Shown in pieces: positions 32,250 to 44,796 of a stretch of 64,000 nt of DNA. The notes under the pieces are model-generated. The model saw only the letters and a program-made list of their open reading frames with translations. It did not search any database and had not been told where the DNA came from. Made by a program: the position numbers and the translations under genes. The first letter of the stretch is position 1. Each line of letters opens with the position of its first letter. The DNA comes from Leptoclinus maculatus (lineage: Eukaryota > Chordata > Actinopteri > Perciformes > Stichaeidae), in the NCBI GenBank assembly GCA_032191485.1, contig JAVDOI010000003.1:4963694-5027693 (forward strand). The letters are read 5' to 3'.

Positions 32250-32745
32250 TATATCTTTTTAAACCTTCACACACACGTTTACACACACACTAAACATACC
32301 CCACGTACACAGCACACACCATCACACACCTATACAATTCATCTTCATGAATTCAACTCAAGCCCCCTCTGCTGGGGGGTCTCTACTATGATATTATCTA
32401 CTTTATTTACACTTCAATTCATTCAGTTCAATACAAATTAATTTACTTTATTATCTTCCATATAATACTGGAGTTACCTTCTTACATATCTATGTGTTTT
32501 ATAACTTTATAGATTGAATATTTTGTTTATGTTCAGTCAAAATAAGAAACTTTAACATCATGCAACACTCTTATTACCTCGGACATGTTTTAGAAAGCAA
32601 TTCAAATCATTTAAAGGGATTTATAGGTTCATCAATAACAGCAACTAAACAAATCATTATTACCCAATATCCTATACAAACCCATATCAAATGAAAACAC
32701 CACAAGATAAGTAAAAACACATTAGCTCTCCTGTAGTTAAAAACC
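32250..32745. other. No feature recognised
   Basis: CA-rich (32265-32330) then AT-rich DNA. Confidence 0.4.
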
Positions 32746-32751
32746 TGAGAG

Positions 32752-32810
32752 ATGTGAGAGGGAGAGGGAGAGACAGAGAGAGAGGTGGGGGGAGGAAAAA
32801 GTTCTGAAAC

Positions 32811-32871
<61 letters not shown>

Positions 32872-32875
32872 GAGA
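32752..32875. repeat. (GA)n microsatellite / polypurine tract
   Basis: An imperfect GA-rich stretch leads into an uninterrupted array of about 27 GA units (32814-32868). Almost all purine on this strand. Confidence 0.97.
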
Positions 32876-32959
32876 GATGGTGCACAGAAACACCTCGGCG
32901 GCAGAACGAGGCAGGTGTTTAATTTGAGAATTAAGACAGTGTGAAAGTTCATAAGTATG

Positions 32960-33190
32960 CTAATGGCTCTGTGCCTCAGTCTGCCAGATGAAGCTTCCTC
33001 GTCTGTTCAGGAGGAGCAAATCCACCTGAAACGCTGTCAGAATAATGCACAGTGAAATTTCATCGCCATTCTGCTTCCGTGGAAAAAAAAAAGAATGAAA
33101 ACATTTAGCGGCACACGGCTGCCTGCTCCGGCCCTGACCATGAAGCATCATTAACCATTACAGTAAAGTCATTTCACTACAGCACTGGGC
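32960..33190. promoter_or_regulatory. Putative conserved non-coding element
   Basis: Mixed-composition block with AAACGCTGTCAGAATAATGC, GAAATTTCATCGCC, AACATTTAGCGGCAC and AGCATCATTAACCATTAC. Repeat-free apart from a short A run. Confidence 0.4.
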
Positions 33191-33199
33191 ATGTAATCC

Positions 33200-34330
33200 C
33201 TCTGAACGCTGCTACTGTATGAGCTGCTGAGGCTTGCAAAAATCATCTTATAGGTGGATAAGAATATTATCATGCGGAGAAAGGCAGCAACACACACGGA
33301 CACAACAATTAAATATGATTCTCTATGACTAGTCTGTGAAGCAGTCCTAACTGGACAATAATTGTCAGAGTGATATAGAGGACGTGAGAGGTAAATATAT
33401 ATATAGATCCCTATATAGTTAGCCCTAATAGTTAGTCCCATCTGCTATTCGGATTCTGCTTTCGGTCAGACTCAGACACAATCATTTTTAATGACTCAAG
33501 GAAAAATCCTATTCATTAGGAACGCTGTGGGAGACGCATGCAGCGTGTTTAGATATATAGAGGCAAAGTCCCTGCCCTACCGGTGGACCACGGGACCTTA
33601 TTTTGGACAAAGAATACGTACGGTAGTCAACTGAGACAGACAAATAACTTTTTGATCCTGTTTAACTTGTGTCATGAGTCATATGATGTTTGTCAAAAAA
33701 AGGTCATTTTGCAAGTCAAGAAAGACTGTGTGTGGTAATACTGTTGAATTATAAGAGTGTGAAGTTACGTTATTATAAAGACATCTGAGTGGAAAGTGAT
33801 TGGACATATTTATTGCGATCAAATGAGCTGCTGTAAAAAGGTGGATTAACACGTTTTATTGTTCTTTGCTGTCTGAAAGCTTTTATTTTGAAGCAGCATA
33901 ATCAGGAAATGTTTGGTTTTCATCAGCATTAACTTTAAAGTGGGTCTCGGCAGCGCTCCAGCTCTGGTTTTACTCCTCTCTTCCCTTTGCTCTCCTCAGG
34001 AGACGAACACCCTTGTGGATGGAAGATGATGGAGACCTATTTTTAACAGATTATCCGTGTTGTGCCCACATGCTGTCCACACCTGATTGGGATCCGAACT
34101 CACCTCGGCATGTGGTCTGGCTGATCAGATCCCAATGCAAGCAGGATCCGATCTCGGGGCGTACAGACGGAAAGTGTAACCACGGCCTTACCCTCCACTC
34201 ACATAGCTGCAGCTCTCAACATGGCCAGATTATGATTTTCAACCAGGAGACCGCAGTCCGTACCCTTTGTGAAACGAGAAGTCAATGATGATGTTTTTGT
34301 TGCGTAACTTGTGTGCTTCAGTGACGCCAC
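33200..34330. other. No clear feature
   Basis: AT-rich to neutral. The plus-strand frame at 34013-34288 (91 codons) lies in DNA with partial inverted similarity (ATTGGGATCCGA and GATCAGATCCCAAT) and shows no known domain. Confidence 0.35.
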
Positions 34331-34340
34331 TACCATGGTT

Positions 34341-34394
34341 ATTTTAACCCAAACGACTATCTTTTCCTAAACCTAACTGTTTTTGTTGCCTAAA
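34341..34394 (+). repeat. Dispersed teleost repeat fragment, family R4
   Basis: ATTTTAACCCAAACGACTAT, CTTTTCCTAAACCTAACTG and TTTTTGTTGCCTAAATC match the copies near 30222 and 63025. Confidence 0.65.
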
Positions 34395-34399
34395 TCACG

Positions 34400-34735
34400 A
34401 CCTATCCCTAAACCTTCCTGTGAAGACAGACATTTATTTTGAAAAGACTGGGTTGCATTTAACGATTGGAAATCTCAACAATGGCTACATTTACAGTTCA
34501 TACACCAGATTGAAAAATCCCCAAGTTTACTTTTGGAGCAACTTTTATAGGCTGTAAAACCGCATACAAAGTTAATGGAAACAATTGGCAAGATACAATA
34601 CATAGTTAAAGTTAAAGAAAATTGGCACGTGCTGATGCAAAAACAATGTCATATTACAGGGACTGATCCTGGTCAGTGCTTCACCTTCAGACACACCGTG
34701 CCTGAGAAGAACCACCAGAGGACAAAGAGGCTAAC
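34400..34735. other. No feature recognised
   Basis: AT-rich DNA, perhaps with continuing R4 remnants to about 34470. Confidence 0.35.
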
Positions 34736-34736
34736 T

Positions 34737-34918
34737 GTGAGTGAGTGAGTGAGTGACAGAGTGATAAATCAGTAAGTGAATATGTCACAGAGAGGATGGC
34801 TGTGAGTGAGTGAGTGTGATGCAATGCCATTTCAAAATCAGCTTGCAACAAGTCTTCTAATGTGTCCCATGTGCACATGTGCATGTGCAGTACGTGAGTG
34901 TGTGTGTGTGTGTGTGTG
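34737..34918. repeat. (GTGA)n and (TG)n microsatellites
   Basis: A GTGA array at 34737-34756, a shorter one near 34803-34817, and TG at 34898-34918. Confidence 0.92.
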
Positions 34919-34984
34919 CAGGCTGGAGAAAGTGCAGCATGTCCCTGTCAGAGCTGGCACTGAGGGTCTGTGGTGTAGGGAGGT

Positions 34985-35175
34985 GTGGATGGCTGGGACG
35001 GCCGGGTGTCTGCGGGGCCCCCGGGGTGTGGCCCCGTCCTCGTTGCTGCAGATTTATTATCCTCAATAAGCATCTCCACACCGGCTGCCAAGACCAGAGT
35101 CAGCGGCTAATTAAAACCTTTCACTGGAATCCCTGTGAAGTCGCAGACACTCCGCCAGCAGCCAGCCGCATACCT
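34985..35175. promoter_or_regulatory. Putative conserved non-coding element
   Basis: A GC-rich left half is followed by GATTTATTATCCTCAATAAG, AGCGGCTAATTAAAACC and TGTGAAGTCGCAG. A 157-codon plus-strand frame (34879-35352) crosses it but also runs through microsatellite and has no domain, so I do not call it coding. Confidence 0.35.
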
Positions 35176-35179
35176 CTGT

Positions 35180-37020
35180 ACACCGCAAACACACACACTG
35201 TGCGTATGTGGGGGGTATCTATATGTACTGTACATGCTCGGGCATGGAGTCACACACTCAGACATTTGCATTTTCCAACTGCATACAGGCTCATGTGCAA
35301 CGATGAATCAGTAAGGTCTCTTTCCTTTACACACACACACAGATACAGTTAGTAACTAACATCTTAGTCCCATCTGACCTCTTTAAAAGAAGGATATCCT
35401 CCTAATAATAGCGTGTGCTTGCCGACTTTAATAGCTGTACTGTGAAGTTGTATATAGTAGTAGTACTACTACCAAGGAAGAGGGAAACCTCAAAGTAAAA
35501 GCTGAATTCATGTTCATTGTGGGAAAATACGTTGTTATCTACTGCATAGTTGGAGCCATGCAACAATGACAGTTGGTCGGTTCATCACTTTTGGTCCAGA
35601 CTGTGATATTTCGGTGTTCCTCAGGACATTTTAACAAAATTGTATGGTGTCTATAGGGAATAAATCCTCTGACTTTTCATCCAGCACCATCATCAGGTTG
35701 ACTGCTAATGCGTACAATACTTTGGTTTATGACCAATTTGACAACAAAAAGTGTCCCACACAGACCACGGTACGGAGTGTGGACTGGTACTTAGACAGGT
35801 GCCCTTTGAGCAAGGCATCAAACCCCAACTGTGTGCCCTTCGGTCTCACATCTCTCCACCAATATCTAAAACTCTATACATCTATGTCTCTACATGAGTG
35901 TATTTCGGGCCTGAGTGTGTGTAATGAATCAAGCGTATGTAAAACTCTGGAGAGAGAGAGAGAGATGGGATGTAGCCTCCAACCACAAAGTCTGTGGGGT
36001 CACTTTATACACTCACACATACACCGTGAGGTGTCAGCGCGACCTGCTACATAACTGCTAGCAGAGCTCTCTGTAAATTCCTCGAAGGCTGAACTGAAGC
36101 GTGTTCTCTCCGTGATGACATTTGCTGTTCAAACTCACTGCTGGCTGAGCAATCCTTTACCAAAAAATTATTCAGATTAACATCCACAGCGTATCTTTGC
36201 TTTAGTGTGAAAAGCTTGTACAGGAGCTCCCAAAGGTCAGCTGTTAAAGGGACATGCACAATCATTGGTCTATTGTTACATTGGTAAAATGAAAAGATAA
36301 CCGGTAACGTGATCTGCGATGTTCGTTTTAGGAGTTATTTGTACCCACTTCCCCTCAACCTGCTTGTTCTATTGCTCTGCAGTTGCAAAGTGGGAGTTAT
36401 TTCGGGCATGTTAGGTGACTGACAGCTGACAGTTGGAGCACTTCAAGGACTCTCCTGGTTTAATAGTCAGTACAAAAGATGAACACCTGCGTTAGAAAAT
36501 ACCTGGTTCTTTGATATTAGAGTTCAAGCCTGTGGACATAAAAGATAAAAGATACCAAATGAAATGGGAGAAGTTAACTTCAACTCCCACGGTGCATTCT
36601 GGTCAGAAACATCCAATCACAGCTTCAGAGTAATCGGACTACTCCACTGACTCATCGTGTTATTTATTTGACAGCTGCGTCAGGCTCAAGTGGGTTTGAA
36701 AAGAAGAATCAAACTTGATGCAGCAGAATTAGAGATATCGTCTTTTTTTGCTCCATGATTTACGCATTCTTCTTCCTTGTCCCAACTCGGTGCTTTCACT
36801 ACCCATAATGCAACCGCAGACCACTGACAGTTTGGTCAGAGCTTCTGGTGTGTTATGCTAGTAGCAGCTTATGTCGCCTGGGGCCTCTAAACTAGTAGAG
36901 CAGAGGTCTGGTGAGCTCATTTCTGTTTAACTCAAGACCTCCAGATTTCTTTACTTTCCAGACTTCTAGTCTTCAGACCTAACCGACGCTGTTTACTCAC
37001 CCTGATACCAGTGCCGGCCC
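35180..37020. other. No clear feature
   Basis: Neutral DNA. A perfect 16-bp palindrome GTAGTAGTACTACTAC lies at 35457-35472. Around 36550-36830, CTCCCACGGTGCATTCTGG and CACTACCCATAATGCAAC resemble motifs of fish interspersed repeats, but no second copy occurs here. The 136-codon frame 35644-36054 has no recognised domain. Confidence 0.35.
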
Positions 37021-37470
37021 GACACAACCGTGACAGACCAGTGTCTACTAGCAATCAGAAAGGAGTCAACAAACAAATACACCTTTTATCTGACTTTTGC
37101 AGAGAGTCTTCCCACCTCAACGTGTGGACCCTGGTCTACGGGTCTCGTGTGTGTCTCTCGCTCTATATATAACAGAACGGTGAGTCTGGAGAGAATCCCT
37201 TTACTTTTCATGTAGGATGCTCACAAGCTCAATGGAGTCTGGAAACACTTGGATGTCGAATCATATATGTTTTACATTTGGCCATTTATCCACATGAATT
37301 AGAAGAACAACTCTCTGCGGTTGGATGTTAATAGAGGTTAATGACATATTTTTGGCAGAATATGCTGTATTTCCTCCAGCTGCACAGACCTACCAACACA
37401 GTATTGTGGATAGAAATCTAACGATAGACTGGCTAATAATAGATTTTTACAAAGACGGATGATAAAAACT
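37021..37470. other. No feature recognised
   Basis: AT-rich DNA. Confidence 0.4.
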
Positions 37471-37474
37471 AAAC

Positions 37475-37700
37475 CTGCGAGTGCCCTGCCTTCTGGATGA
37501 ACAACCTGGCCTTATCCAGAGATTTCTCCAGATGACAGGGCGTGGTTTCGACAGCTTCCTTTTGTTTTCCGCACGTCTCTTTGAATCCAGTGATGAATCT
37601 CGGCTCAGATGTGCTTTCTTGATTCCTAAAGACAGGATTAAAGATGAAGGAAGATATCCTTTTCCCGTTTTCTCTTTTCATCCTCTTTTATGACAAGCAG
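37475..37700. promoter_or_regulatory. Putative conserved non-coding element (weak)
   Basis: A balanced block open on both strands for 70 codons, with no domain. Texture is like the other CNE candidates but TAAT cores are few. Confidence 0.2.
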
Positions 37701-37858
37701 CGAGCAACAAACGACACAATAAAAAGAAGTGGATGAGTTGTGAAAAAAGAGCAATGTCTCCGCTTTAGATGCGAGCAACATCAGTAGAAATCTGAGTGCA
37801 GATGGGGGAGGAGACGTCAGGGTTCATGAGAGGAGGATGGGTGTCCACATCCACCCAC

Positions 37859-37881
37859 GTGTGTGTGTGTGTGTGTGTGTT
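37859..37881. repeat. (TG)n microsatellite
   Basis: A short perfect TG array. Confidence 0.95.
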
Positions 37882-37889
37882 TGGTTCAC

Positions 37890-38660
37890 ACTGGTACACA
37901 TGCAGTCTTCAGGTCTTTCACAGACTGACAGAAGTGAGAATAAAAAAGACAAAAACGATGCCGAGCGCTCATGTAGTTTGACATAGGGAACCTTTAGGTG
38001 CTGCATAAGTTGCAAAAACTGCTCAGCAATCTCTGACCAGCCCTAACACAAAAGTATAGTTTACTTCAAACACATCCTCAGCATGTTTTCAGTTTGAAGT
38101 AAAAAAAATCAGTGTTTTCATGTACAGTTAATATTCTCCTAAAAGAGAGATTAAAGCGAGCATCTATTAGAGAGACTGCAAGGCAGCAAAGGGCAGTGCT
38201 CTTTTTATTAAAGAGGCTAATATTACATTATCAATCAGATCTGTTATGCTCAAACTGAACACGATCACTGTTCTTTTTTGTATCGCTAATATTATTATTG
38301 AAAGCACAATGATCTTGTTTTCACCATGTGTTATATGCTCGATTGATGCATTGACGTTAATGCATATGAGCAGGAAAAAGCAGTTATATTGTATTGAATG
38401 ACTTTCAGTAATTAACAGCGTCGCCACACGATGTAAGTATAATGTGTTGTCTCATTTGTCCCTGTAAATTGGACACACCGAGAGACAACTGATGGGCAGA
38501 GCAAGTAAAACGTTATCCAAACCACGCTCATTTACCCTTGGGGTTTTGTTAATAGCTGTGTTATGCTTCTGTTTTTTACATCCAAAAAATGTTCTCCAAA
38601 GGTTGCATTCCCTCCGTCTTTTAACAGATAAGAAAAAACGTGAGCATACAGCACAAGACA
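37890..38660. other. No clear feature
   Basis: AT-rich DNA. 38490-38600 is more balanced but not distinctive. Confidence 0.35.
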
Positions 38661-38664
38661 AAAT

Positions 38665-39030
38665 GTCTCCCTTTAGTTGAAACTCCCCTCCATTTGTTTT
38701 CTTCTACACCGTCAAGCTCTCTCCACTCTCACAGCTTGCAGGGCGGGATCGGGGTTAAATTTTGTCTGTACAAAGTCATTTAGCCAAGAGGCACATGTTA
38801 AAAGATTTATGGGGAGAAGCAGTGCCAGGGGTGAGCTTCTCAATTTCCTCCAAACAGCATCTTTCTGGAGAGAAAAACGCTGCTTCTCTGCAGCGTGTTT
38901 ACATGCAAACAGTGTCAGGCAGCTCCGAAATGTTAGTTAGAGCAAAGCCTAACATTTAGATGGAGGGTGACACCCACCAGGCATAGGGACAACGTGGAGC
39001 TCCATGTGCTGGCTCTGTTATCTGCTTGGA
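38665..39030. promoter_or_regulatory. Putative conserved non-coding element
   Basis: Block with GGGTTAAATTTTGTCTG, AAAGTCATTTAGCC, TTTACATGCAAACAGTG and GTTATCTGCTTGG. Two overlapping plus-strand frames (87 and 65 codons) are open without domains. Confidence 0.35.
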
Positions 39031-39034
39031 AAAG

Positions 39035-39785
39035 AGAGGGATTAATACAATGTAATGGCAAAAAGGAAAACAAAGCAAACATAAATCACAAACATGTTGA
39101 AATTAGAAATTCTTTCTTTTTGGTTTTATGACGAAGGAATACCATAACCAGTCAAATGACCTTATTGAACGTATTGGTGCTGTATTAAGGGGTGACTGTC
39201 CCTCTGTTATCATTGGCTGACATTGAGTGTCTCTGGCTTTACGCTCAGCGCCGTCAAGACAGTTCGAAACAAATTCAGCTCAAGTTCATCATCAATCAAT
39301 CCACTGATTACAGCAAATCCATTGAAATGAACTGACTTCAGTCCACCATTGTGCGGATGTACAGTAACATCTGCACATCTGTATCTATAAGTCTGTCCAG
39401 GCCTTTAAAGAAAACCACAGCTCAGTGTTAACAAAATGAATGCATTTGAGTATCGAAGTGCAGAATATTAACAACAGTATTTTGGCCTTTTTTTTTATTA
39501 AAACATTTAGTGTAGCTCATTTCTCACTATTATTTGCTCTGTGACCCCGGACCTAAATGACTCGTATTGTGCACGCTCATCACCTCTCAGTCCGGACTCA
39601 CGGGGAGAACAGAAGGAGAAACACGAGGGGGAAAGATGCACAGGTCACACGGTGCCTAAGCTGGCGGGTGAGTGTGTGCGTACACACACAGGAAGCCATG
39701 TTGATGTTCTCCCTGTGACATGTTGTTTATCACAATGCAGAGTCTTATTATATATTTAAAGGACCTTTGAAATGATTATGAGCTT
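39035..39785. other. No clear feature
   Basis: AT-rich DNA with a short balanced region at 39540-39720. Nothing assignable. Confidence 0.35.
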
Positions 39786-39789
39786 TTGG

Positions 39790-40028
39790 CCCACGAGCCC
39801 CCGAGTAGAGGAAAACAAAAAAGAAGGAAGCGAGCGAGCATAAGGCAGAGCAGGGAGAGAGAGAGGGAAGGAGAACAGGAGGAGGGAGGGCGAGAGAACG
39901 TCTCCAGAGCAAAACAAAAGGAGAACAAACAAATGCATCTCTTTTAGAGAAACAAGATAATAGAAGAAGAAGAAGGAGAAGAAGCAGGAGTAGGAAGGAG
40001 AGGGAGGGGCGGGGGGTGGGGGGGGGTA
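39790..40028. repeat. Purine-rich low-complexity tract ending in a G-rich segment
   Basis: AG-rich DNA with GAAGAAGAAG units (39963-39990) passes into GGGAGGGGCGGGG and GGGTGGGGGGGGG (40000-40027), a potential quadruplex-forming sequence. Confidence 0.85.
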
Positions 40029-40029
40029 T

Positions 40030-40300
40030 CTTTGTTGTCGCTATCTGTTGTCGGCGTCACTTTTAGCTTCCTCCTTTTTATTTTTTCATCGGCACAAAAT
40101 TTAAGACTCAAAAGCGCCATTTGAAGTCAGAGGAAAAACACATAGAGCTAAGAGCGGGCTGAGCTCGGCGGAAAGGTGGCGACGGCGGTATTTGAAGTGC
40201 TCTGCTCCGTGAGATGCATTCAGGGCCTATGTGCTTTGCAAAAATAATGAATTATACATAAACAAAGTGGGGAGAGGTGGGGCGGACGAGGCATGATGAT
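40030..40300. promoter_or_regulatory. Putative conserved non-coding element
   Basis: Block with TTTTATTTTTTCATCGGC, AAAATTTAAGACTC, GGCGACGGCGGTATTTG and AAAATAATGAATTATAC. It is bounded by low-complexity DNA on its left side. Confidence 0.35.
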
Positions 40301-40304
40301 CAGA

Positions 40305-41015
40305 GCGGAGTGGAGGAGGTTGAAACCCAGGGATGCAGGAGTGTGGATGATCAGGCCTGTTATTACACGGAGTGATGTTCCAGCTGATCACAGCATCAGG
40401 CAGCAGGAGAGAAGGTATACACACTATCACCCACTTTCACCTCCATATCCAGAACCAACACGGTAGACTCCTGAGAATGGTCCATTTGTACCTCATTATT
40501 CTGGGGAATAAGACTCTTTTCCTGGAGTTTGTGTTTTTTATTTCAATGGGTGAATCTGCCTTTCATACCGTTGTGTTTTCTCATGCCCTCTCACAATCTG
40601 TTAAGATGTTCATAGATTCTTGTTCTGGATTATTGTTATTTCTTTGTTTCTATTTATTTATCATTATTATGGATATTTCAGAAATTTGGTATTAAACAAT
40701 ACATACACTTTATATACCAGCAGCTTTACTTTATTATTCTTATAGTTTAGGGTTTGTAAAACTAAGGCAGGGCCGTAGTTTATATTCTCTGCATGTTGCA
40801 TGTCAATTAAACTGAAAAGTTCATAGAAATTCCTCTGAAAATCATATATTTTGCAGTATAGTGTTGTGGATTTAATGTAGGAGCAGCACAAACATGATCT
40901 CAGTAGAGTTATGGCAGTTGGAATAACCTTACTTTCCTTGATGTACAAATCCTTCAAACTTCCGTGAATGTACACAGAAATGTGGTAAAGAGTCACTAAT
41001 TCACTTTAGTTTAGT
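40305..41015. other. No clear feature
   Basis: AT-rich. Two chance frames of 107-109 codons on opposite strands are Leu/Phe-rich without recognisable domains. Confidence 0.35.
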
Positions 41016-41019
41016 GCGA

Positions 41020-41320
41020 GTTTGTTTTTTGCACATCAGCAGCACTTGTCTTGCCTGACTGTCTCTGGGAACTTTAAGGAGGGAAATGCTTCTCTTCCAT
41101 CTTCTTCTTCATTTTTTCTTTTTTTTCCCCTCTTTCCTTCGGTGGCTGAACACAATAGCTCTCCGCCCGGCCTTGCCAATCCCACAATGCCTGGCGGTGG
41201 GTCTGGCAATAATTCAGGGCAGGACTAAACAGCTGGCTGCCTGACAGGAGAGCTGCCAAGAGCTGGCAACGAGCGGCAGGCTGCTAACCCTTTCACATTT
41301 TTAATTAGACCCACACAGCC
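41020..41320. promoter_or_regulatory. Putative conserved non-coding element
   Basis: Segments ACTTTAAGGAGGGAAATG and AATCCCACAATGCC flank a T-rich tract; GTCTGGCAATAATTC, AGAGCTGGCAACGAGC and TTTTTAATTAGACCC follow. Repeat-free texture. Confidence 0.35.
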
Positions 41321-41324
41321 ATGT

Positions 41325-41800
41325 CTTTGAGCCATCGTAAATATACCGATGACATGCCGAGCATCATTTGTTCAGAAATATTCGCTTACAAAATGCTGGG
41401 CTCGAAGTCCTATTTTTTTCCCCCTAACATCTATCTTGCAAAGAATATTCCAGAATATCTTCTTGTGTGGGAGTCAGACAAACAGCAGCTAGAGATGATT
41501 TTTTAAAGGTGTTGAGAGATTGTTGCTCTATAAAGGAATGGACTTATGTTACAAACAATATAAACTAGACTCTTGGGCTGCTTTTCATCACCGGTTCACT
41601 GGTTTTCCTCCCATAATAGTGTTCAGATCCCCTCGACAGAATGACATACTAGTCTGTCTAATACATTTTAGAAAACCTCCCATTTCCCCACCAGAGCAAC
41701 AGCTTTTAAACCTTTCACCGTCCCACAGACATATTGCACCATCATCACATCATGTCAACACAAGGCTTTCCCTGACCTGTAGAGAGGACATCAGACTTAC
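41325..41800. other. No clear feature
   Basis: AT-rich DNA. It carries the beginning of the longest open frame of the window (41520-42029), which has no recognised domain. Confidence 0.35.
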
Positions 41801-41808
41801 TTGTACAG

Positions 41809-42081
41809 CAGGAAGCCTGTCCAGCTCCACAGGCCGTGGGCACAGTGGTACCACGGGGCCGGGAGTACGAAGGAAGTCCAGGAAACAATGGGAGCGAGGT
41901 GTTTACCGGAGCGAGGGCACCATGTGCAGGAGGGATTACCACAGCATTATGACTGCAAGACGCCTCGCCATCTGGACACACAGCGCAGAAAAGGCAGAGT
42001 GTAATGAGTTTGCACAAAAAGAGGGCTGATGAAGAGGACAAAGTGTGGGATGGATGCTTTTGTCTGTCTCAGATGGAACAG
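41809..42081 (+). other. Low-confidence candidate exon
   Basis: A balanced-composition segment is preceded by ACTTGTACAG (possible acceptor) and followed by GGAACAG|GTGAGATAT (good donor). Three frames are partly open; the longest, 169 codons (41520-42029), begins far upstream of the acceptor. The pyrimidine tract before the AG is poor. It may equally be a CNE. Confidence 0.12.
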
Positions 42082-42089
42082 GTGAGATA

Positions 42090-44203
42090 TATGCGTTGCA
42101 CACATTAGTGAGGAATGCAATTGCTGTCCTTGAGCCTTCATTAGAAGATGGAAATGGTAGGCATATGTATTGCTTTTTTTATTTAGTTATACTAGTTCAA
42201 GACTTTAGTGCACTCTGACCTTTCTTGTTTTCCTGTCACAATCACGTTTTGGGCCATTACAAGTTAGCTGACATTTTTTTTTGCCAGATTTCCATCAACT
42301 TTGCTATCGATGTTCATGATTCCTAATGTTTTGATGGCATTCTAACCTTTCTGCAACTGTCTTTGCAAATGTCCCCACTTGTAATACCCAACATTGAGAG
42401 ACCGGGATGGGGTTGTGAACAGAATCAAACCGCTTTTAACTGCAACACATGTAGAAAACAGAAGAAGACTGTAACTTCTGCCTTCCATGCTGTTCATGTG
42501 ATACAAATTCAAATCCAAATGGCAGATGAATGGCAAGCACACTGAATGCCAAGAGGCCATGGCCTATTTGGAATCTACCTTGAACATGTATTTTAGTCAA
42601 GCAAAGAACAATTCCAAAGAGACACGTATGTGTTTGAAATGTTATTTGGGAACCATAACATATATCTGTCTTAACACTCAACCGTGAGAGAAACACTGAA
42701 CCGGCTTTAAAACAAATTGGTTTTGCTTGAAGACAGAAGTGGAAGAGAGCATTTAAGAACTGTATACTTAATGACAGGAGGAGAGCGATGCATTGCCATA
42801 ATCCCCAAGTGGTTCCCATCCCTGGCTGAAAATCCAGCGCTCATTGAGCAACACTTTTTATTCCATGACGATGTCAGATGAAGTCAGATTTACACACAAT
42901 TTGAATATTCATGATCCTCAGAGGATGAATCCTAATGTTTTTTGCTGACTATTTCCTCTTTAGCAGCTGAATGCTCCACTATGTTCACCAGCTAGTCTCC
43001 AACTGTCTCTGTCTGTGGTTTGCTGCTGAGCAGGTGGTGTACAGTGGGTTTATCAGAGAGATTTTCCTGCTTTGGCTGACGATGAGGTTGATGCGAGCGG
43101 AGTTTGCAGGCCAGAGACTGAAACAGTAAGCTGAAATGGGCAAAAAAGGATTCCTGTTGATTATTCCCTGTAGGGTTGTCACTACAAGTGACAGCTCTCC
43201 CATTACACATTGTCATGTGAGTTATTGTTCATACAGAAATATTGTATAGAGTGCAGCACATTGAGAAGCTTTGTGTCCGTACAAAAGTCCTGAATGATCA
43301 GGTCTCTAGACAATGCATGATGGCTTTGTATGACGTCATTGTCACTACAATAAAATACACATGGAACACCAAATCCACTGTTAACACTTTAAATATTTAA
43401 CATTCATAACTCTATATACAGTTATGGCCCAGCATCCAGTAGTGTCATGCATATTCACCTGAACCACGTCAAAGCTAGTCGATGTCATCGACACGTTTTC
43501 CCAATTGGGGAGCTCACAGCTGTGATTGGACAGTCAGACTCCTCCTAAAGGTCTGATTTGGACAACATCTGGGTGGTGTAACAGTATGCACATCTAGCAT
43601 TTGCATAGTTGTTTAAACTACACATGTTTTGAACAAAATATACCTGTAGTTTTGTAGTATCAAACAACTCTTACCTCTTCTGGCAGCCCCCCCTCTTTGT
43701 CTCTGCGCATGAATGATTTTCCGCTGATCTGAGAAAAGAAAAGCCTGTTGGACCCCTCACAAAATCTGTCCTCTCTCTCCAACCCAGTCACCAGCAGAAA
43801 AGTTGGCATTGAATGTTTCTGCAAACCATGGGATACGTTGAATGTCATCATTTGATAAATATGTTGTACGTGAGCCTAGAATCACGAGTGAATAACGACT
43901 ACCCTTGGGACTTTCTTACCTCATGTAACAGACATCATATCAACCAAACGTAACGATCATAAAGTCAATGTTTACTTTTGGTTTGACACGGGACAAGACT
44001 AGCGGACTCTATTGGTTTTATGGAAGACTTTCTCACTTTTTATACTTGTTATTATAACACCATTATAACACTTTCTTCTACGCTCTCTGGATATTCTTCA
44101 TCAGTTCTTCCACTTGACCGAATACAAAATTGTCATTCAACGTGTCAAAGGTAAAACTAAAAATTGGCAACTAGGCTGCTTTCACACACAAGCAGCCCAG
44201 ACA

Positions 44204-44205
<2 letters not shown>
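42090..44205. other. No clear feature
   Basis: About 2.1 kb of mostly AT-rich, repeat-poor DNA. Chance frames up to 127 codons (42436-42819, minus) lack domains. 42840-42960 has AT-rich CNE-like texture but no strong motif cluster. Confidence 0.35.

Positions 44206-44208
<3 letters not shown>

Positions 44209-44251
<43 letters not shown>
44209..44251. repeat. (TG)n microsatellite
   Basis: A perfect TG array of about 21 units. Confidence 0.97.
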
Positions 44252-44252
<1 letters not shown>

Positions 44253-44254
44253 GT

Positions 44255-44790
44255 GACAGGGCCAAGGGTCTTGGCATGCCAGTGCAGTGTGTGTCACATG
44301 GAGACAGTATGGGATGGTGAATGGTCATTTCCAGCTGGGATCACATCTGGACTGCAGGGGAAGTGACAAAGGAAAGGATGAACTCAAAGGACTTCTAGCC
44401 GGCTCTAAAGAGACCGCACTTTAGTGTTTGAGTGTATCAAAAATAGATTCTGAACTGATATTAAAGCAGTGGTCTCCAAACATGTGCCATCCAGAGTCAA
44501 GGGTCTGGTTCCTCCCACGTGGTTGAAGATGTGTTACATTGTGAAATCGGCTGCTGCAGTGTTTGAGTGAAAACCTGCTCTAGAGCCTTCTGGTTCATTG
44601 GTTGGAATAAACAGGGAAATACTGCACACAAAGCAGGAGCAGTGCATGTTTGAATCACTGACTGCAGACAAAGATGGACACAGTATTAGTGACATTACTT
44701 AAACTACAGCACAGTTGTCTAATGAGACATTTTAAAGGTGCAAGATAAGTGACTGTGAGCATTTCAATTGCCTCTCAACATGGGAACAAC
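44255..44790. other. Mixed DNA, probably with old repeat
   Basis: The hAT-like start CAGTGGTCTCCAAACATG occurs near 44467, and CAGGGAAATACTGCAC and GCATGTTTGAATCACTGAC further on resemble fish repeat sequence. No inverted right end or target duplication was found. Confidence 0.3.
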
Positions 44791-44796
44791 AAGCTA

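Noticed and set aside
32757..32885. Ser/Leu-rich ORFs on the minus strand
   Set aside because: They are translations of the (GA)n microsatellite.
34879..35352. 157-codon plus-strand ORF
   Set aside because: It begins in a TG microsatellite (Val-Cys repeats), crosses a CNE-like block and ends in CA repeat. The open frame is compositional.
35457..35472. 16-bp palindrome GTAGTAGTACTACTAC
   Set aside because: A simple trinucleotide-type palindrome without wider stem or associated features, probably chance.
41520..42029. Longest ORF of the window (169 codons)
   Set aside because: No recognisable domain, mixed composition and overlapping open frames in the same DNA. An ORF this long is expected by chance in 64 kb.
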